From Chlorobiaceae bacterium (GTDB lineage Bacteria > Bacteroidota > Chlorobiia > Chlorobiales > Chlorobiaceae): a DNA stretch of 64,000 bases. The DNA is taken from contig JAAXXI010000001.1 in NCBI GenBank assembly GCA_013334565.1, forward strand, positions 1-64,000, given 5' to 3'. Position numbers and translations under genes: made by a program. Numbering within the stretch: the first letter of the stretch is position 1; each line of letters begins with the position of its first letter. Under the pieces are notes generated by a model, which saw only the letters and a program-made list of their open reading frames with translations, was not told the DNA's origin and did no database searches. Positions 27,387 through 36,700 of the stretch are shown piece after piece.

Positions 27387-29618
27387 TTATTTTGAACCGC
27401 CTTTCATCAGCCCGAAACACCCATTCTTCCAGACACCCACACCGGCACCGACGGAAAGAAGAACGCTCAGCACAAGAACCGTGACAAGCTGCGGGGATTT
27501 CATCCCGGTGATCAGCGCAGCGGCAAGCACGACCGCGCCAAGCCCGCCTCCGGCGAGAGGCGGCATGAGAAGCTGGCAGAGTTCCGGCTTGCATTGCCTG
27601 GACCAGTAGAAAAGAGTGCCCGCAAGCAAGAGAAACAGCGGAATGGCTGATGAAGCAAGTGTCATTCCCGTCATGATGCCTGCAACGGAAAGAAGGGACG
27701 CGACCAGGATGATTCCCAGGAATCCGATCAGCCTGCACTGAGCGTACCCTTTGTTCCAGCGGCCGGATGGTGTTGCAAGGACTTTCCGTGAATCGCCGCC
27801 GAAAGCATCGACACGTGAAGCTTTCTGCTGGACATATTTTCTGAAGACCGGGTACCAGCGATTGCCCTGGGGCAATGATTTTTCTATCCAGCGCAGGTTC
27901 GAGAGCAGCCGTTCTTCCCGTGCCAGCATCTCTTCCTTCCCGCTGACCGGGATGGTGACCTGGAAAGTTCCGAGTATGCACCGGCCTGAACCGCCGCAGG
28001 AACATTCTTCCTCAACAGCCGTATTTTGTCCGTCGCCTTTCCTGATTGCATTGGTTACCTGCCGTACGACAATCGAATAAATCTGGCCTTTTTTGACCGT
28101 CCCGGGCAGGATGATCGAGAGCAGAGCGGTATAGTTGGCACCTTCGCTGTAAGGAACAGGAATATAGGTCACGCCTCCGCTGCCGAATTGCAGGCTGTGT
28201 TCATCGAGACGGTTCAGGGGATGTGTTTTGTAAAGCTTGCCGGCAAGAGCGAGGATTTCCTCCGAATCGATACCCGGGAAATAAAGCGTTGCTGAACCGC
28301 CGGATGGCATATTCCCCCAGTCGATCATCAGTTCGTCGGGCAGTTCGTTCTTTCCCGGCTGAGTCCGGGTCGGCCTGATCTCGAAGGTGCATGTGGCACT
28401 GTCCGAGACCGAATCCCCGGGATTTGCCGATTCGACGACGACAAGGTTCCGCTGTGCAAGTTTGTCGCAGGACGAAGAGGTGGCGCCATGAGGAATGACG
28501 ACCGGATCGAAAACGATTTCGGAAACAAGGCACTGGCTCTGGTTGCGAAGCAGTTCCTGGATCGATTTTCGTGAAGATGCGGTAAAAGGACCGTCCGGAG
28601 GGACCGGACCGATAGGGAACTGGGGCTGGGGCTGGTTGATATCGAGCCAGCAACCGAAGTACCGGACGATCTCGTTCCCGCTCAGGTTCGAAGGGATAAG
28701 CTTCGTATTGGGCTGGTCATTCTGCGCAGAAAGCGAAACTGAAGAAGAATCGATGCGTGGTGCCGCAAAAAAAGGAATGGAAACAACCTCGCCGTCGATG
28801 ATGCCAAGAAGAGGCTTTATGACACCGCCCTGCACGGTCCTGCGGTAGGTCGTCGCCTGGTTGTACTCCACGGAAGTGGAGGATGTCGTGAAAAGCCGGA
28901 AAAAGACCTTGACGTTCTGTGCTGAAACCGAGTTCGATTTGTAACGCACCCTTGCTATCGCAAAATTGTACACCGGTACGCCATCGACCGACTGTGCAAG
29001 CTCAAGCCTTGATGCGAGCGGTGCGGTCGAGATGTTTTCGAACGTTTCGCCTCCTGTCGTGCCATTGTTGAGATTGGTAAGGACGTCGATGATGAAATCG
29101 TTCGGGTCGCTTCGCATCACCTTGTTGAAGCGGAACTGCGATGCCTTCATCTGGAAAATCCTCAGGTCGGTGCTCAACCAGGCTTCCTGCCCGTCTATTT
29201 TAAAAGGATGGGGCTGGCTGACCAGGCACAACGATGCCGTTGCGCTTTCCCTCGACAGGGAGGCTGACATTTCAAGCTCCTGCCTTTTTGGCGCAAAGCC
29301 TTTGGTCCCGCTGAAAAAAAGCCTGTATTTCCAGGTGATCCGCTGTTTTCGGTCAAGGCGGGCCGGTTCCTCGACAGCGATGCCGGGCATGGCATCGATC
29401 GCTATCTGCGGCAGGCAGGGAGAGAACGCTACCGAAGGAAAGACCGGCGGGGTGCCTTCGAGCATGCTGCCGGTGATGCCGAGCTCCATCGGTGAATAAC
29501 CGTCCAGAACCAGAAAAAAAACGCTGTCCAGTTCTGCCGGGCTCCCGCTCCGGAGCATGGCTTCGATCTCATCTTTTGAAACAACGCTTCGATCGACTAT
29601 AAAAAAAAGCTTCTGCAT
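27387..29618 (-). CDS. Large protein of unknown function with C-terminal membrane segments
   Basis: A 743-residue protein that I do not recognise. The first about 640 residues are soluble, beta-rich and serine/proline-rich, with a cysteine cluster EECSCGGSGRC about residue 540. The last about 110 residues hold four hydrophobic segments (IGFLGIILVASLLSVAGIM, SAIPLFLLLAGTLFYW, LGAVVLAAALITG, LVTVLVLSVLLSVGAGVGVW). There is no N-terminal signal peptide, so the large domain should face the cytoplasm. The ATG is preceded by GGATAACC, a moderate ribosome site. It stands alone, convergent with the phosphoesterase. Confidence 0.7.
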   Translation of the reverse strand: MQKLFFIVDRSVVSKDEIEAMLRSGSPAELDSVFFLVLDGYSPMELGITGSMLEGTPPVFPSVAFSPCLPQIAIDAMPGIAVEEPARLDRKQRITWKYRLFFSGTKGFAPKRQELEMSASLSRESATASLCLVSQPHPFKIDGQEAWLSTDLRIFQMKASQFRFNKVMRSDPNDFIIDVLTNLNNGTTGGETFENISTAPLASRLELAQSVDGVPVYNFAIARVRYKSNSVSAQNVKVFFRLFTTSSTSVEYNQATTYRRTVQGGVIKPLLGIIDGEVVSIPFFAAPRIDSSSVSLSAQNDQPNTKLIPSNLSGNEIVRYFGCWLDINQPQPQFPIGPVPPDGPFTASSRKSIQELLRNQSQCLVSEIVFDPVVIPHGATSSSCDKLAQRNLVVVESANPGDSVSDSATCTFEIRPTRTQPGKNELPDELMIDWGNMPSGGSATLYFPGIDSEEILALAGKLYKTHPLNRLDEHSLQFGSGGVTYIPVPYSEGANYTALLSIILPGTVKKGQIYSIVVRQVTNAIRKGDGQNTAVEEECSCGGSGRCILGTFQVTIPVSGKEEMLAREERLLSNLRWIEKSLPQGNRWYPVFRKYVQQKASRVDAFGGDSRKVLATPSGRWNKGYAQCRLIGFLGIILVASLLSVAGIMTGMTLASSAIPLFLLLAGTLFYWSRQCKPELCQLLMPPLAGGGLGAVVLAAALITGMKSPQLVTVLVLSVLLSVGAGVGVWKNGCFGLMKGGSK

Positions 29619-30611
29619 AGGTTATCCTCCATGCGTTATTCAATGCTTGACGGGCGACCAGCAAACCTTTTCCGGGTTTTGCAGAGTCGGCATCATGATA
29701 AATTGCTGGGCACTTACCGGGAACTGGGAACCTATTGTCAGAATCGTTTATCGGAAATAATTGGAGCGATTATGCCTGTTCCGGTTTATTGACGACCCCC
29801 ATTTCAACAGAGACCAATCAGTGTCGCGGTCACAACCTGCAGCGCAACAAATAACAGACAGTACAACCTGTGTTTGAACGACAAACGAACTCGGAGTACA
29901 AAAAAAGCACTTGCTGTCGGATGGAAATCGGTATTCCATGAAAAGATGTGCCGACAGAAATTTTCAGGAACGGTATCAGCGAAACAATAACATGGGGCAT
30001 CGTCACCTTCCGGATAGAATCCGGCAGATCAGGAGCACATAAGCACGGTCATCGATAAAACTTATTAGTTGAATGTTTTACGAGTGGTAATCGTTCCCTT
30101 GGAAACCGGCACGCCATATTTTCTGCCAACAAGGGACCGCTCTCCATTTTGTGCTGATATTTCTTCCGGGTTACAGACGGCAAAAGAAAAAAAATGCAGG
30201 GGGGTTGGGAAAACGAAACCCGGTTCAGTTTTCCCCGATACCGATACCTGCATTTTAAAGTTATTTCCCGTAAAACGAAAACACCAGACCGCCGGACAGT
30301 AATTCAAATTACTAAAACCGTGCACTCTTTCCGGCCCGAAAGCCGCCAATCCCGCTTCGTGTTATAGAAAAAATGTTCGCTCCGCAAGTTTTCGGGAACA
30401 GGCGAAAACAGAAAAGACGATCGAATAACTGAACATTCGACAAGTTGACGGGCTTTATCATTATTTTAAAGTTGTTCCATCTCTATATGTTTTTCACGAT
30501 TAAAGCACGGGTAACCGACTGTTTTCAGTCCTGACGGGCTCGACATTGTTTCCTTGAAAACACCTTTGGGCACCTCTCTTCATTATCATCGACCATGAAA
30601 ACAATACTCCT
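29619..30611. other. About 1 kb without a supported gene
   Basis: Only short frames without protein-like character are present. The stretch holds the nested hairpin at 30191-30256, and at 30568 a lone left end (GGGCACCTCT) of the inverted-repeat element described next. It may include the promoter of the 743-residue protein gene, but no clear -35/-10 pair can be claimed. Confidence 0.5.
30191..30256. terminator. Nested long hairpin in non-coding DNA
   Basis: AAAATGCAGG (30191-30200) pairs with CCTGCATTTT (30247-30256), and inside it GGGAAAAC (30207-30214) pairs with GTTTTCCC (30228-30235). Both stems are perfect. The outer stem has an A-rich left and T-rich right arm, as in bidirectional terminators, but no gene ends nearby, so a small RNA or a mobile-element relic is possible. 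Confidence 0.55.
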
Positions 30612-30762
30612 GGGCACCTCTATTTATTGTCGTGAGAAGCACGAGTGCAAGGCGGACGGAGCGGAGAAACCGGAGTGTACACAGTGTACATGAGGATTTC
30701 GATCCCGATTCATCGGGACCAACACAGCAATAGGGGTTCGGAACAAATAAATAGAAGTGCCC
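30612..30762 (+). repeat. Inverted-repeat element (MITE-like), copy A
   Basis: The 151-base element starts GGGCACCTCTATTTATT and ends AATAAATAGAAGTGCCC, an imperfect 17-bp terminal inverted repeat. The first 43 bases and the last about 35 nearly match copy B at 37799-37928. An internal hairpin GATCCCGAT/ATCGGGA is also shared. It ends two bases before the ATG of the next gene. Confidence 0.75.
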
Positions 30763-30764
30763 TC

Positions 30765-31340
30765 ATGTTCCTGCTGGCGACGGCTCTGCTGCATATGCCA
30801 TCATGCGCGACAGCGGCTTCACAGACTTATGTATCGGTCACTTCCGGCGTCGGAATGATGAACGACTGGGACCAGAACAGCTCAAACAATGCGATAACAT
30901 TCAAGCCGGGCCTGACGGCGTATGGTGCACTTGGCCTGAAAAACAGCATGACGAGAGTGGAGGTTTCCGTGGGATACCAGCACAACATTGTCGATACCGT
31001 CACAGGCGCAAAGTTGATGAACAGCGACAACAGTGCGGATTTCTGGACATGCATGATGAACGGATACCTCGACTGCCGGATCAAGGGAACTCCTGTTGTC
31101 CCCTATATCATGGCAGGGACAGGGTTTGCCGATATCTTCCTCAACGACGACACAGGTTCGGAAACCCATGGGGCCTTTGCCTGGCAGGTCGGAGCCGGGG
31201 CAGGGATCGACATTTCTGAAAACATCACCCTCGACCTGGGATACCGTTACCTTTCGCCGTCGGATATTACCAGCAAAAGCGGGAACAGGTATTCGACGAG
31301 TTCCGGCAGCATCATTGCAAGCCTTCGATTTGCACTCTGA
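30765..31340 (+). CDS. Outer-membrane beta-barrel protein
   Basis: From ATG 30765 the product is 191 residues. It has a signal-like N-terminus (MFLLATALLHMPSCATAA, probable cleavage before SQTYVS), then alternating strands with aromatic girdles and a C-terminal phenylalanine near the end (IIASLRFAL). This is the pattern of OmpA-like or porin-type eight-stranded barrels (OMP_b-brl). The signal lacks the usual positive residue; a longer frame reaching back to 30645 would supply one (QINRSAL) but runs through the repeat element. The element may have replaced the original start region. Function unknown. Confidence 0.75.
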   Translation: MFLLATALLHMPSCATAASQTYVSVTSGVGMMNDWDQNSSNNAITFKPGLTAYGALGLKNSMTRVEVSVGYQHNIVDTVTGAKLMNSDNSADFWTCMMNGYLDCRIKGTPVVPYIMAGTGFADIFLNDDTGSETHGAFAWQVGAGAGIDISENITLDLGYRYLSPSDITSKSGNRYSTSSGSIIASLRFAL

Positions 31341-31354
31341 AAACGCCGACCCTG

Positions 31355-32443
31355 CTACACGATCCGGTCGAGCACGGCGACGATACGCCCAGCCGCCGCT
31401 CCGTCCCATTTCTCCGGGATTTTAGAGCGGCCCTGATGATGACCGTGGGTATCCGGGAGCAGAATGTCCCCGATCCGTCCGATGATCTCTTCAGAGTCGT
31501 CGCCGACGAGAACATTGGTACCGATTTCTATGGTCGAAGGGCGGAACGTCCTCTCCATCATGGTAAGACAGGGAACATTCATGACCGTTGATTCGGCCTG
31601 GAGTTCCCCGTTTTCGGAAAGGAGGAACGCAGCATCCCTGAGCAGGGTAAACAGTTCGCCCGGTCCGGGTTTGTCTATAAGCTTCAATACATCGTTCCCC
31701 TCGAACTCGATGGTATTGAGCAGCCCACCCTGATCGTCGGAAAAAAACACAAGCAGAGGAATCTTCCCTGAAATCTCATGCAGCAGCTTCTGGAGCGTTT
31801 CGTCCTTTACCACATGAACAAACCGTCCCGAGGGGTCAAGGGCCGCAATCGCATACTGTTTGGGCCTAAACCCATACCGTCCTGCAGCATCAAGCCGGCC
31901 GGACTCCCGCATCAGCCCGGCAAGCGAATCGATGAGGAGGTTTCCTGCAAAAAACACCTTTTCATCGGGAACACCCTCGTTGATGAGATTATATGCACCG
32001 CTGTGCTCACTGACAAAATGCAGCTCCGCGATCGCGTCTATAAGCACACGGTTGACTTCGCGGGGATCGTTACGCTCATAGTTCCTGAGCCCGGCATCGA
32101 CAGACGCTACGGAAAGGCCACCCCTCGAAGCTGCAAGGGCGGCGCCGAAAGCGATATCGTCATCGCCGCACGCAAGAACCAGGTCCGGCTTTTCGGAACC
32201 GATAATCTTTTCCATGCCCCTCATCGCCGCCCCCAGCCTTTCTGCCGGAGTTGTTCCGGTCAGCTCCAGTGTCAGGTATGCGCTTTCCATGCCGAAACAG
32301 GCGGAAAGCTCTTTGTTTTCATTCGTTCCGTCGGGCAATACCGCCACCGGGTTGCAGGAACCAGACTTTTTAAGCGCATCGAAAAGGGGGGCGATCAGGG
32401 AAAAGCCTTCTTTGCCGCCGCCGGCAAGAACTAATTTTTTCAC
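31355..32443 (-). CDS. UDP-GlcNAc 2-epimerase-like protein, possibly inactive
   Basis: A 362-residue GT-B fold protein similar to WecB-type UDP-N-acetylglucosamine 2-epimerases. The central block VDAGLRNYERNDPREVNR matches the family HVEAGLRT...PEExNR region, and MNVPCLTMMERTFRPSTIEI and GTNVLVG match the family's late PCxTxRxxTERPET and GTN...VG blocks. Several catalytic positions look changed: HVEAG is SVDAG, PEExNR is PREVNR, and the strand that usually ends in HREN reads LDPSGR. It may bind a UDP-sugar without epimerising it, or act on another substrate. Divergent from the OstA-like gene. Confidence 0.7.
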   Translation of the reverse strand: MKKLVLAGGGKEGFSLIAPLFDALKKSGSCNPVAVLPDGTNENKELSACFGMESAYLTLELTGTTPAERLGAAMRGMEKIIGSEKPDLVLACGDDDIAFGAALAASRGGLSVASVDAGLRNYERNDPREVNRVLIDAIAELHFVSEHSGAYNLINEGVPDEKVFFAGNLLIDSLAGLMRESGRLDAAGRYGFRPKQYAIAALDPSGRFVHVVKDETLQKLLHEISGKIPLLVFFSDDQGGLLNTIEFEGNDVLKLIDKPGPGELFTLLRDAAFLLSENGELQAESTVMNVPCLTMMERTFRPSTIEIGTNVLVGDDSEEIIGRIGDILLPDTHGHHQGRSKIPEKWDGAAAGRIVAVLDRIV

Positions 32444-32519
32444 AGTAATAAAAAGCTTTGTTTACATTATCTCCATCATGACACCAGGCTTACGGCCAGC
32501 GATAAAAACATTTCCCGCA

Positions 32520-33494
32520 ATGAACAAAAAATCCGGAGCGTGCAGACCCGATCAGCCCTCTTCATGGTATGCGAATGCCCTGAGGTATACGACAGAGAGC
32601 GTTATCCTCCTCATGCTTATCCTGTTCCCGGCGTTGAACCATAATACGCTCCGCGCGGAAAATAAGAAAATTATTCTCGAGCACTCCGACACCATCGAAG
32701 GAGGCCAGAATGAAAAGGGGACCTACAAATCGGTTGTTGGAAAGGTCGAGTTCTGGCACAATACCCTGAACCTGAAATGCGACAGGGCCATCAGTTACGA
32801 CCGTGAAAACAGGATCGTGCTTGCAGGCAACATCCAGATAGGCAACGAGACTTTCAATATATTCGGTGACAACGGCGTATACTACCCCGAAACCGAGATC
32901 GGCGAACTGAGTGGAAACATCCGGGGGCTGCTGATCGACAGATCCCTCTACGGCAAGTCGCAGAAAGCGGTTATCAACAGGCCTGCCAGCCAGATATGGC
33001 TCAATGACAGGGCCATCGCCTGGTTCGGCCGCCAGCAGCTCAGCGGCGATATCATCCTGCTCCACCTGAAACAGTCCGCGAAAAACGACGGTAGCATGAC
33101 CATCGATAAAATCCAGATACAGGGTAACGCGTTTTTTGCAGCCGAAGATACCCTTTCCCACGCCCCCCTGGCATACAATCAGCTCGGCGGGAACAAGATG
33201 GCCATCCAGCTTGACGACAATTCCAGAATTACGGGGATAACCGTGTCGGACCAGGCTGAAGGGCTCTATCACCTCTATGGGGAAAATCACGAACCCCGGG
33301 GCATAAACTATTCGAGCGGCAGCGAAATCCGCATGTTTTTCAGGGACGGATCGCTCTACAGGGTAAAAGTATCGGGGAATGTCGAAGGGAAGCACTACCC
33401 GGACAGGTACCGTGGTGACAAGACGATAAACCTGCCGAAATTCGTCTGGAGGGAAAACGAAAATCCGTTCAGACAGGAAAAAAGCCCCCGATAA
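32520..33494 (+). CDS. LptA/OstA-like periplasmic protein
   Basis: From ATG 32520 the product is 324 residues with a membrane or signal segment at about 27-42 (SVILLMLILFPALNHNTLRA) and then an all-beta, repetitive region (TYKSVVGKVEFWHNTLNLKC, IVLAGNIQIGNETFNIFGD) typical of the OstA/LptA beta-taco fold. Such proteins bridge lipopolysaccharide across the periplasm. An ATG at 32478 would add 14 residues. It fits with KdsA and KdsC, encoded about 10 kb away. Divergent from the epimerase-like gene. Its own terminator overlaps the stop. Confidence 0.7.
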   Translation: MNKKSGACRPDQPSSWYANALRYTTESVILLMLILFPALNHNTLRAENKKIILEHSDTIEGGQNEKGTYKSVVGKVEFWHNTLNLKCDRAISYDRENRIVLAGNIQIGNETFNIFGDNGVYYPETEIGELSGNIRGLLIDRSLYGKSQKAVINRPASQIWLNDRAIAWFGRQQLSGDIILLHLKQSAKNDGSMTIDKIQIQGNAFFAAEDTLSHAPLAYNQLGGNKMAIQLDDNSRITGITVSDQAEGLYHLYGENHEPRGINYSSGSEIRMFFRDGSLYRVKVSGNVEGKHYPDRYRGDKTINLPKFVWRENENPFRQEKSPR

Positions 33495-33511
33495 AAATCG
33501 GAGGCTTTTTC
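33484..33511 (+). terminator. Rho-independent terminator overlapping a stop codon
   Basis: GCCCCCGAT and ATCGGAGGC pair with one mismatch around AAAAA, followed by TTTTTCA. The TAA stop of the OstA-like gene lies in the stem-loop. Confidence 0.82.
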
Positions 33512-33560
33512 ATTGCAGGGAAAGCTGGCGCTCCCTCATGCGGAAGCACCATGATCAGAT

Positions 33561-33824
33561 TTATTTATCGGCCATAGGGCAACTGCCGCTTGCGCAGGAG
33601 CCTGCGGAACAGGGGCTCTGTGCCGGTGGGTCTTTCCTGCTCTTGTTGTAGTCCGTTCCGTAAAAACCGGAACCTTTCAGTACAAATCCGCCTTCGGCGC
33701 TGATGACGCGCTCGAGCTCATCCTTCTCGCATTTCGGGCAGTTCGTCAGTGCATTGTCGCTCATTTTCTGAAAAACTTCCAGCTCATTTCCACAGCTTCT
33801 GCAACGGTAATGATAAGTCGGCAT
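33561..33824 (-). CDS. FmdB-type zinc ribbon protein
   Basis: An 87-residue small zinc-ribbon protein of the FmdB putative regulator family. It begins MPTYHYRCRSCG and pairs CRSC with NCPKCEKD to bind zinc. GFVLKGSGFYGTDYN is the family's conserved aromatic segment. A cysteine-rich tail (CSAGSCASGSCP) follows. The ATG has a strong ribosome site, AAGGAGG, nine bases upstream. Function is not established; FmdB was first linked to formamidase regulation. Length is usual. Confidence 0.88.
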   Translation of the reverse strand: MPTYHYRCRSCGNELEVFQKMSDNALTNCPKCEKDELERVISAEGGFVLKGSGFYGTDYNKSRKDPPAQSPCSAGSCASGSCPMADK

Positions 33825-34033
33825 CTTTATTTTCCTCCTTGGTTAATAGCGTTCCGTCTGTTATTGTTCCTTGAAAGCCGCCCGGAAAAGCCTTTTTTTC
33901 ATAGACCGGAAATCCGCGGCCCGTCATTTTCCAGGCAGTCACCTCCGGTGTCTGAACCCTGATTTTGAAGCTGCCTTTTCAGGCAGGAGCAAACGTATAT
34001 ACTTAATATTTCAAAAAATTAAAAAGCCGTGCC

Positions 34034-34816
34034 GTGATCGTCAAAACCAGGGCTGTCGTGCTGAAAGAACTGAAGTACCGCGACCAGTCGAAAATATGCT
34101 CGATCTACAGCCGGGATTTCGGGAAGATGTCCGTCATCGTCAAAGGAGCAAGAAACCCGAAAAACAAACTCAACGGACTGTTCTGCGCAGGCAATGTGAT
34201 CGATGCCGTCATCTATCGGAAAACAGGCAGGGACCTTCAGCTCGTCAGTGATGCAAACCTCGTCACGAGCCCTTTGGTTCCCGAACCGGACCTCGACCGT
34301 TTCGCGGTGCTCTACCGCATCATCGATATCGTAAGGATCACGACGGAAAACGATGAGCAGAACCTGCAGCTCTTTACCCTGCTTTCGGAAACGCTCGAAA
34401 AACTTTACAGCCCCTGCGGGGACTTCCAGCTTCTCTACGCATGGTTCCTGCACCGGTTCATCTCTTTCCTCGGGTTCCAGCCATCGCTCCGGCAATGCGT
34501 TTTCTGCGGTGAAGAGATAGTCCCCGGCGCAAACGGGAACAACCCGGGCATCTACTTCGTCATGAACCCCGGCGGCCTCGCTTTGCCGCACGCCGCGGTC
34601 GGCATCCCTGCCATAAAGCAGCTCGTGCCTGCCGGAACGGCCGAACTGCTGCTGTCCATCGAATCAGCAAACCTTTCCGCTCTCGACCGGATCTCAGCCG
34701 ATCCCGCCGACACAGGCTTCACGGTGAACCTGCTCCAGGAGTATTGCTCCCGCCACCTCGAACAACCCGCTACCAGCAAAAACCTCACCATCGTCTCTCA
34801 AATCGTCCGGCATTGA
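34034..34816 (+). CDS. recO: DNA repair protein RecO
   Basis: A 260-residue RecO. The N-terminal OB fold reads IVKTRAVVLKELKYRDQSKI and then VIVKGARNPKNKLNG, followed by a helical domain with FLHRFISFLGFQPSLRQC. Only part of the family zinc site is seen (CVFC). RecO loads RecA on SSB-coated DNA with RecR, in gap repair. The start is GTG at 34034, chosen because the family begins with MIVKT. A terminator overlaps the stop. Confidence 0.92.
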   Translation: MIVKTRAVVLKELKYRDQSKICSIYSRDFGKMSVIVKGARNPKNKLNGLFCAGNVIDAVIYRKTGRDLQLVSDANLVTSPLVPEPDLDRFAVLYRIIDIVRITTENDEQNLQLFTLLSETLEKLYSPCGDFQLLYAWFLHRFISFLGFQPSLRQCVFCGEEIVPGANGNNPGIYFVMNPGGLALPHAAVGIPAIKQLVPAGTAELLLSIESANLSALDRISADPADTGFTVNLLQEYCSRHLEQPATSKNLTIVSQIVRH

Positions 34817-34833
34817 GGACCGGGCGGTTTTTT
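34804..34833 (+). terminator. recO terminator
   Basis: CGTCCGG (34804-34810) pairs with CCGGGCG (34820-34826), one G-U pair, followed by TTTTTT. The recO TGA is inside the loop. Confidence 0.75.
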
Positions 34834-34926
34834 AGGGTTTTATATCTTCCGGAGTATTTCTATCTTGACCAGACATTTTCATTACACTCATTACGTCTTG
34901 TTCAATACTAAACTGAATTCAGAGAC

Positions 34927-36222
34927 ATGCCTCAGTTAACCAGATCAGCTGAACTCTTTGAAAAAGCGAAGCAGTTCATTCCCGGTGGCGTCAACTCCCC
35001 GGTACGCGCTTTCAAATCCGTCGGGGGAACCCCTATCTACATGGCTCAAGGTTCAGGGGCATACCTGACCGATGTAGACGGCAATACCTATCTCGATTAT
35101 GTCGGTTCATGGGGCCCGTTCATCCTCGGCAGCATGCACCCGAGAGTAACCGCAGCGCTCGATTATACCCTCAAAAACATCGGCACCAGCTTCGGCACGC
35201 CGATCGAGATGGAAATCGAAATTGCCGAACTGCTCTGCAAAATCGTTCCTTCGCTTGAAATGGTCCGCATGGTCAACAGCGGCACCGAGGCAACCATGTC
35301 GGCAGTCCGCCTTGCAAGGGGCTATACCGGCCGCGACAAAATCATCAAATTCGAGGGATGTTACCACGGACACGGCGACAGCTTCCTCATCAAAGCAGGT
35401 TCCGGCGCGCTGACACTCGGCGCCCCCGACAGCCCCGGCGTCACCAAAGGCACCGCACTCGACACGCTCAACGCAACCTACAACGATATCGAATCCGTCA
35501 GGCTCCTCGTCAACGAGAACAAAGGCCAGATCGCCGCTATCATCATCGAGCCTGTCGCAGGCAACACCGGCGTCATCCCCGCAAAGCGCGAGTTCCTCGC
35601 AGCGCTCCGCGAGCTTTGCGACAACGAAGGCATCGTGCTGATTTTCGACGAAGTGATGTGCGGGTTCCGCGTTGCGCTCGGCGGCGCCCAGGAGCTTTAC
35701 GGCATCACGCCTGACCTCACCACCATGGGCAAGATCATCGGCGGCGGCCTCCCCGTCGGGGCATTCGGCGGCAAACGCAAGCTTATGGAACGTGTCGCCC
35801 CACTCGGCGATGTCTACCAGGCAGGTACGCTTTCAGGCAACCCTCTCGCCCTGACCGCAGGCCTCGAGACCCTGAAAGTCCTCATGGAAGAGAACCCCTA
35901 TCCGGAACTTGAAAGGAAAGCCGTCATCCTCGAGGAAGGGTTCAGCGACAACCTGAAGAAACTCGGCCTGAACTATGTCCAGAACCGCGTCGGCTCCATG
36001 TCCTGCCTCTTCTTCACCGGCACTCCGGTCGTCGACTACAAGACCGCCATCACCGCCGACACGAAGAAGCATGCGAAATATTTCCACTCGCTGCTCGATC
36101 AGGGCATCTACACCGCCCCATCCCAATTTGAAGCGATGTTCATCAGCAGCATGCACACCGACGAGGACCTGGAAAAAACCATCAGGGCGAACTACAACGC
36201 CCTTGTCGCGTCAGGCCAGTAA
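34927..36222 (+). CDS. hemL: Glutamate-1-semialdehyde 2,1-aminomutase
   Basis: A 431-residue class III aminotransferase-fold enzyme of full length. [13 protein letters not shown] at the N-terminus, [26 protein letters not shown] and the PLP lysine in [18 protein letters not shown] are all present. It converts glutamate-1-semialdehyde to 5-aminolevulinate, the start of tetrapyrrole synthesis by the C5 path. That supplies haem and, in a phototroph, bacteriochlorophyll. It has its own terminator 27 bases after the stop and stands as a single gene. Confidence 0.97.
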   Translation: MPQLTRSAELFEKAKQFIPGGVNSPVRAFKSVGGTPIYMAQGSGAYLTDVDGNTYLDYVGSWGPFILGSMHPRVTAALDYTLKNIGTSFGTPIEMEIEIAELLCKIVPSLEMVRMVNSGTEATMSAVRLARGYTGRDKIIKFEGCYHGHGDSFLIKAGSGALTLGAPDSPGVTKGTALDTLNATYNDIESVRLLVNENKGQIAAIIIEPVAGNTGVIPAKREFLAALRELCDNEGIVLIFDEVMCGFRVALGGAQELYGITPDLTTMGKIIGGGLPVGAFGGKRKLMERVAPLGDVYQAGTLSGNPLALTAGLETLKVLMEENPYPELERKAVILEEGFSDNLKKLGLNYVQNRVGSMSCLFFTGTPVVDYKTAITADTKKHAKYFHSLLDQGIYTAPSQFEAMFISSMHTDEDLEKTIRANYNALVASGQ

Positions 36223-36248
36223 GTCCTTTCGCAACAATGCTCTCCGGA

Positions 36249-36276
36249 AAGGCTGCCCGAAATGGCGGCCTTTTCG
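36249..36276 (+). terminator. hemL terminator
   Basis: AAGGCTGCC and GGCGGCCTT form a 9-bp stem with one G-U pair around CGAAAT, followed by TTCGCTTTC. The T-run is short. Confidence 0.7.
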
Positions 36277-36356
36277 CTTTCATGCCGGAAGTTTCAGTGT
36301 TGTCATTCGATAATGCCCGCCCGGACAAGTTCGCGCGTGACCATGACCCGCCCCTG

Positions 36357-36638
36357 CTAATCCCGTACCATCCGTTCAAGCACCGGAAGAGAGGTGTCAT
36401 GCTTTTCGGCGTGATCGATGATTTCGATAACCACCGGAAGGGGGCTGCCGAACTCGATGGCCTTCGAGTTCATGAGCAACAGGTCGTGACCACAGGAAAG
36501 CAGCCCCCTCATGACCTTAACCCCGGCCATTTCCCGCAATCGCGCTTCACGGACGATCTCCTCATAGAGGGGGCGGTGGCCGTACCGGGACTTTTCGCTG
36601 TCGAAGATCCGGAGCATTTCTTTTTTCTGCAAATCCAT
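36357..36638 (-). CDS. DUF190 (PII-like) protein
   Basis: A 93-residue protein from ATG 36638. It matches DUF190: MLRIFDSEKSRYGHRPLYEE, IVREARLREMAGVKVMRG, then LPVVIEIIDHAEKHDTSLPV. DUF190 has a PII-like ferredoxin fold, binds nucleotides and is often encoded next to the fluoride channel gene crcB. Here the upstream neighbour is a short membrane protein that is not CrcB. A longer start at 36674 is possible. Confidence 0.82.
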   Translation of the reverse strand: MDLQKKEMLRIFDSEKSRYGHRPLYEEIVREARLREMAGVKVMRGLLSCGHDLLLMNSKAIEFGSPLPVVIEIIDHAEKHDTSLPVLERMVRD

Positions 36639-36700
36639 AATCTTTCCCGGAACAGATGCCGGAACGCCGAGCACGGGGGCAGAACGCCGCCTTCGCCGTT

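Noticed and set aside
30065-30349. 94-codon minus-strand frame as a small gene
   Set aside because: It runs through the nested hairpin, has no ribosome site and no protein-like features.
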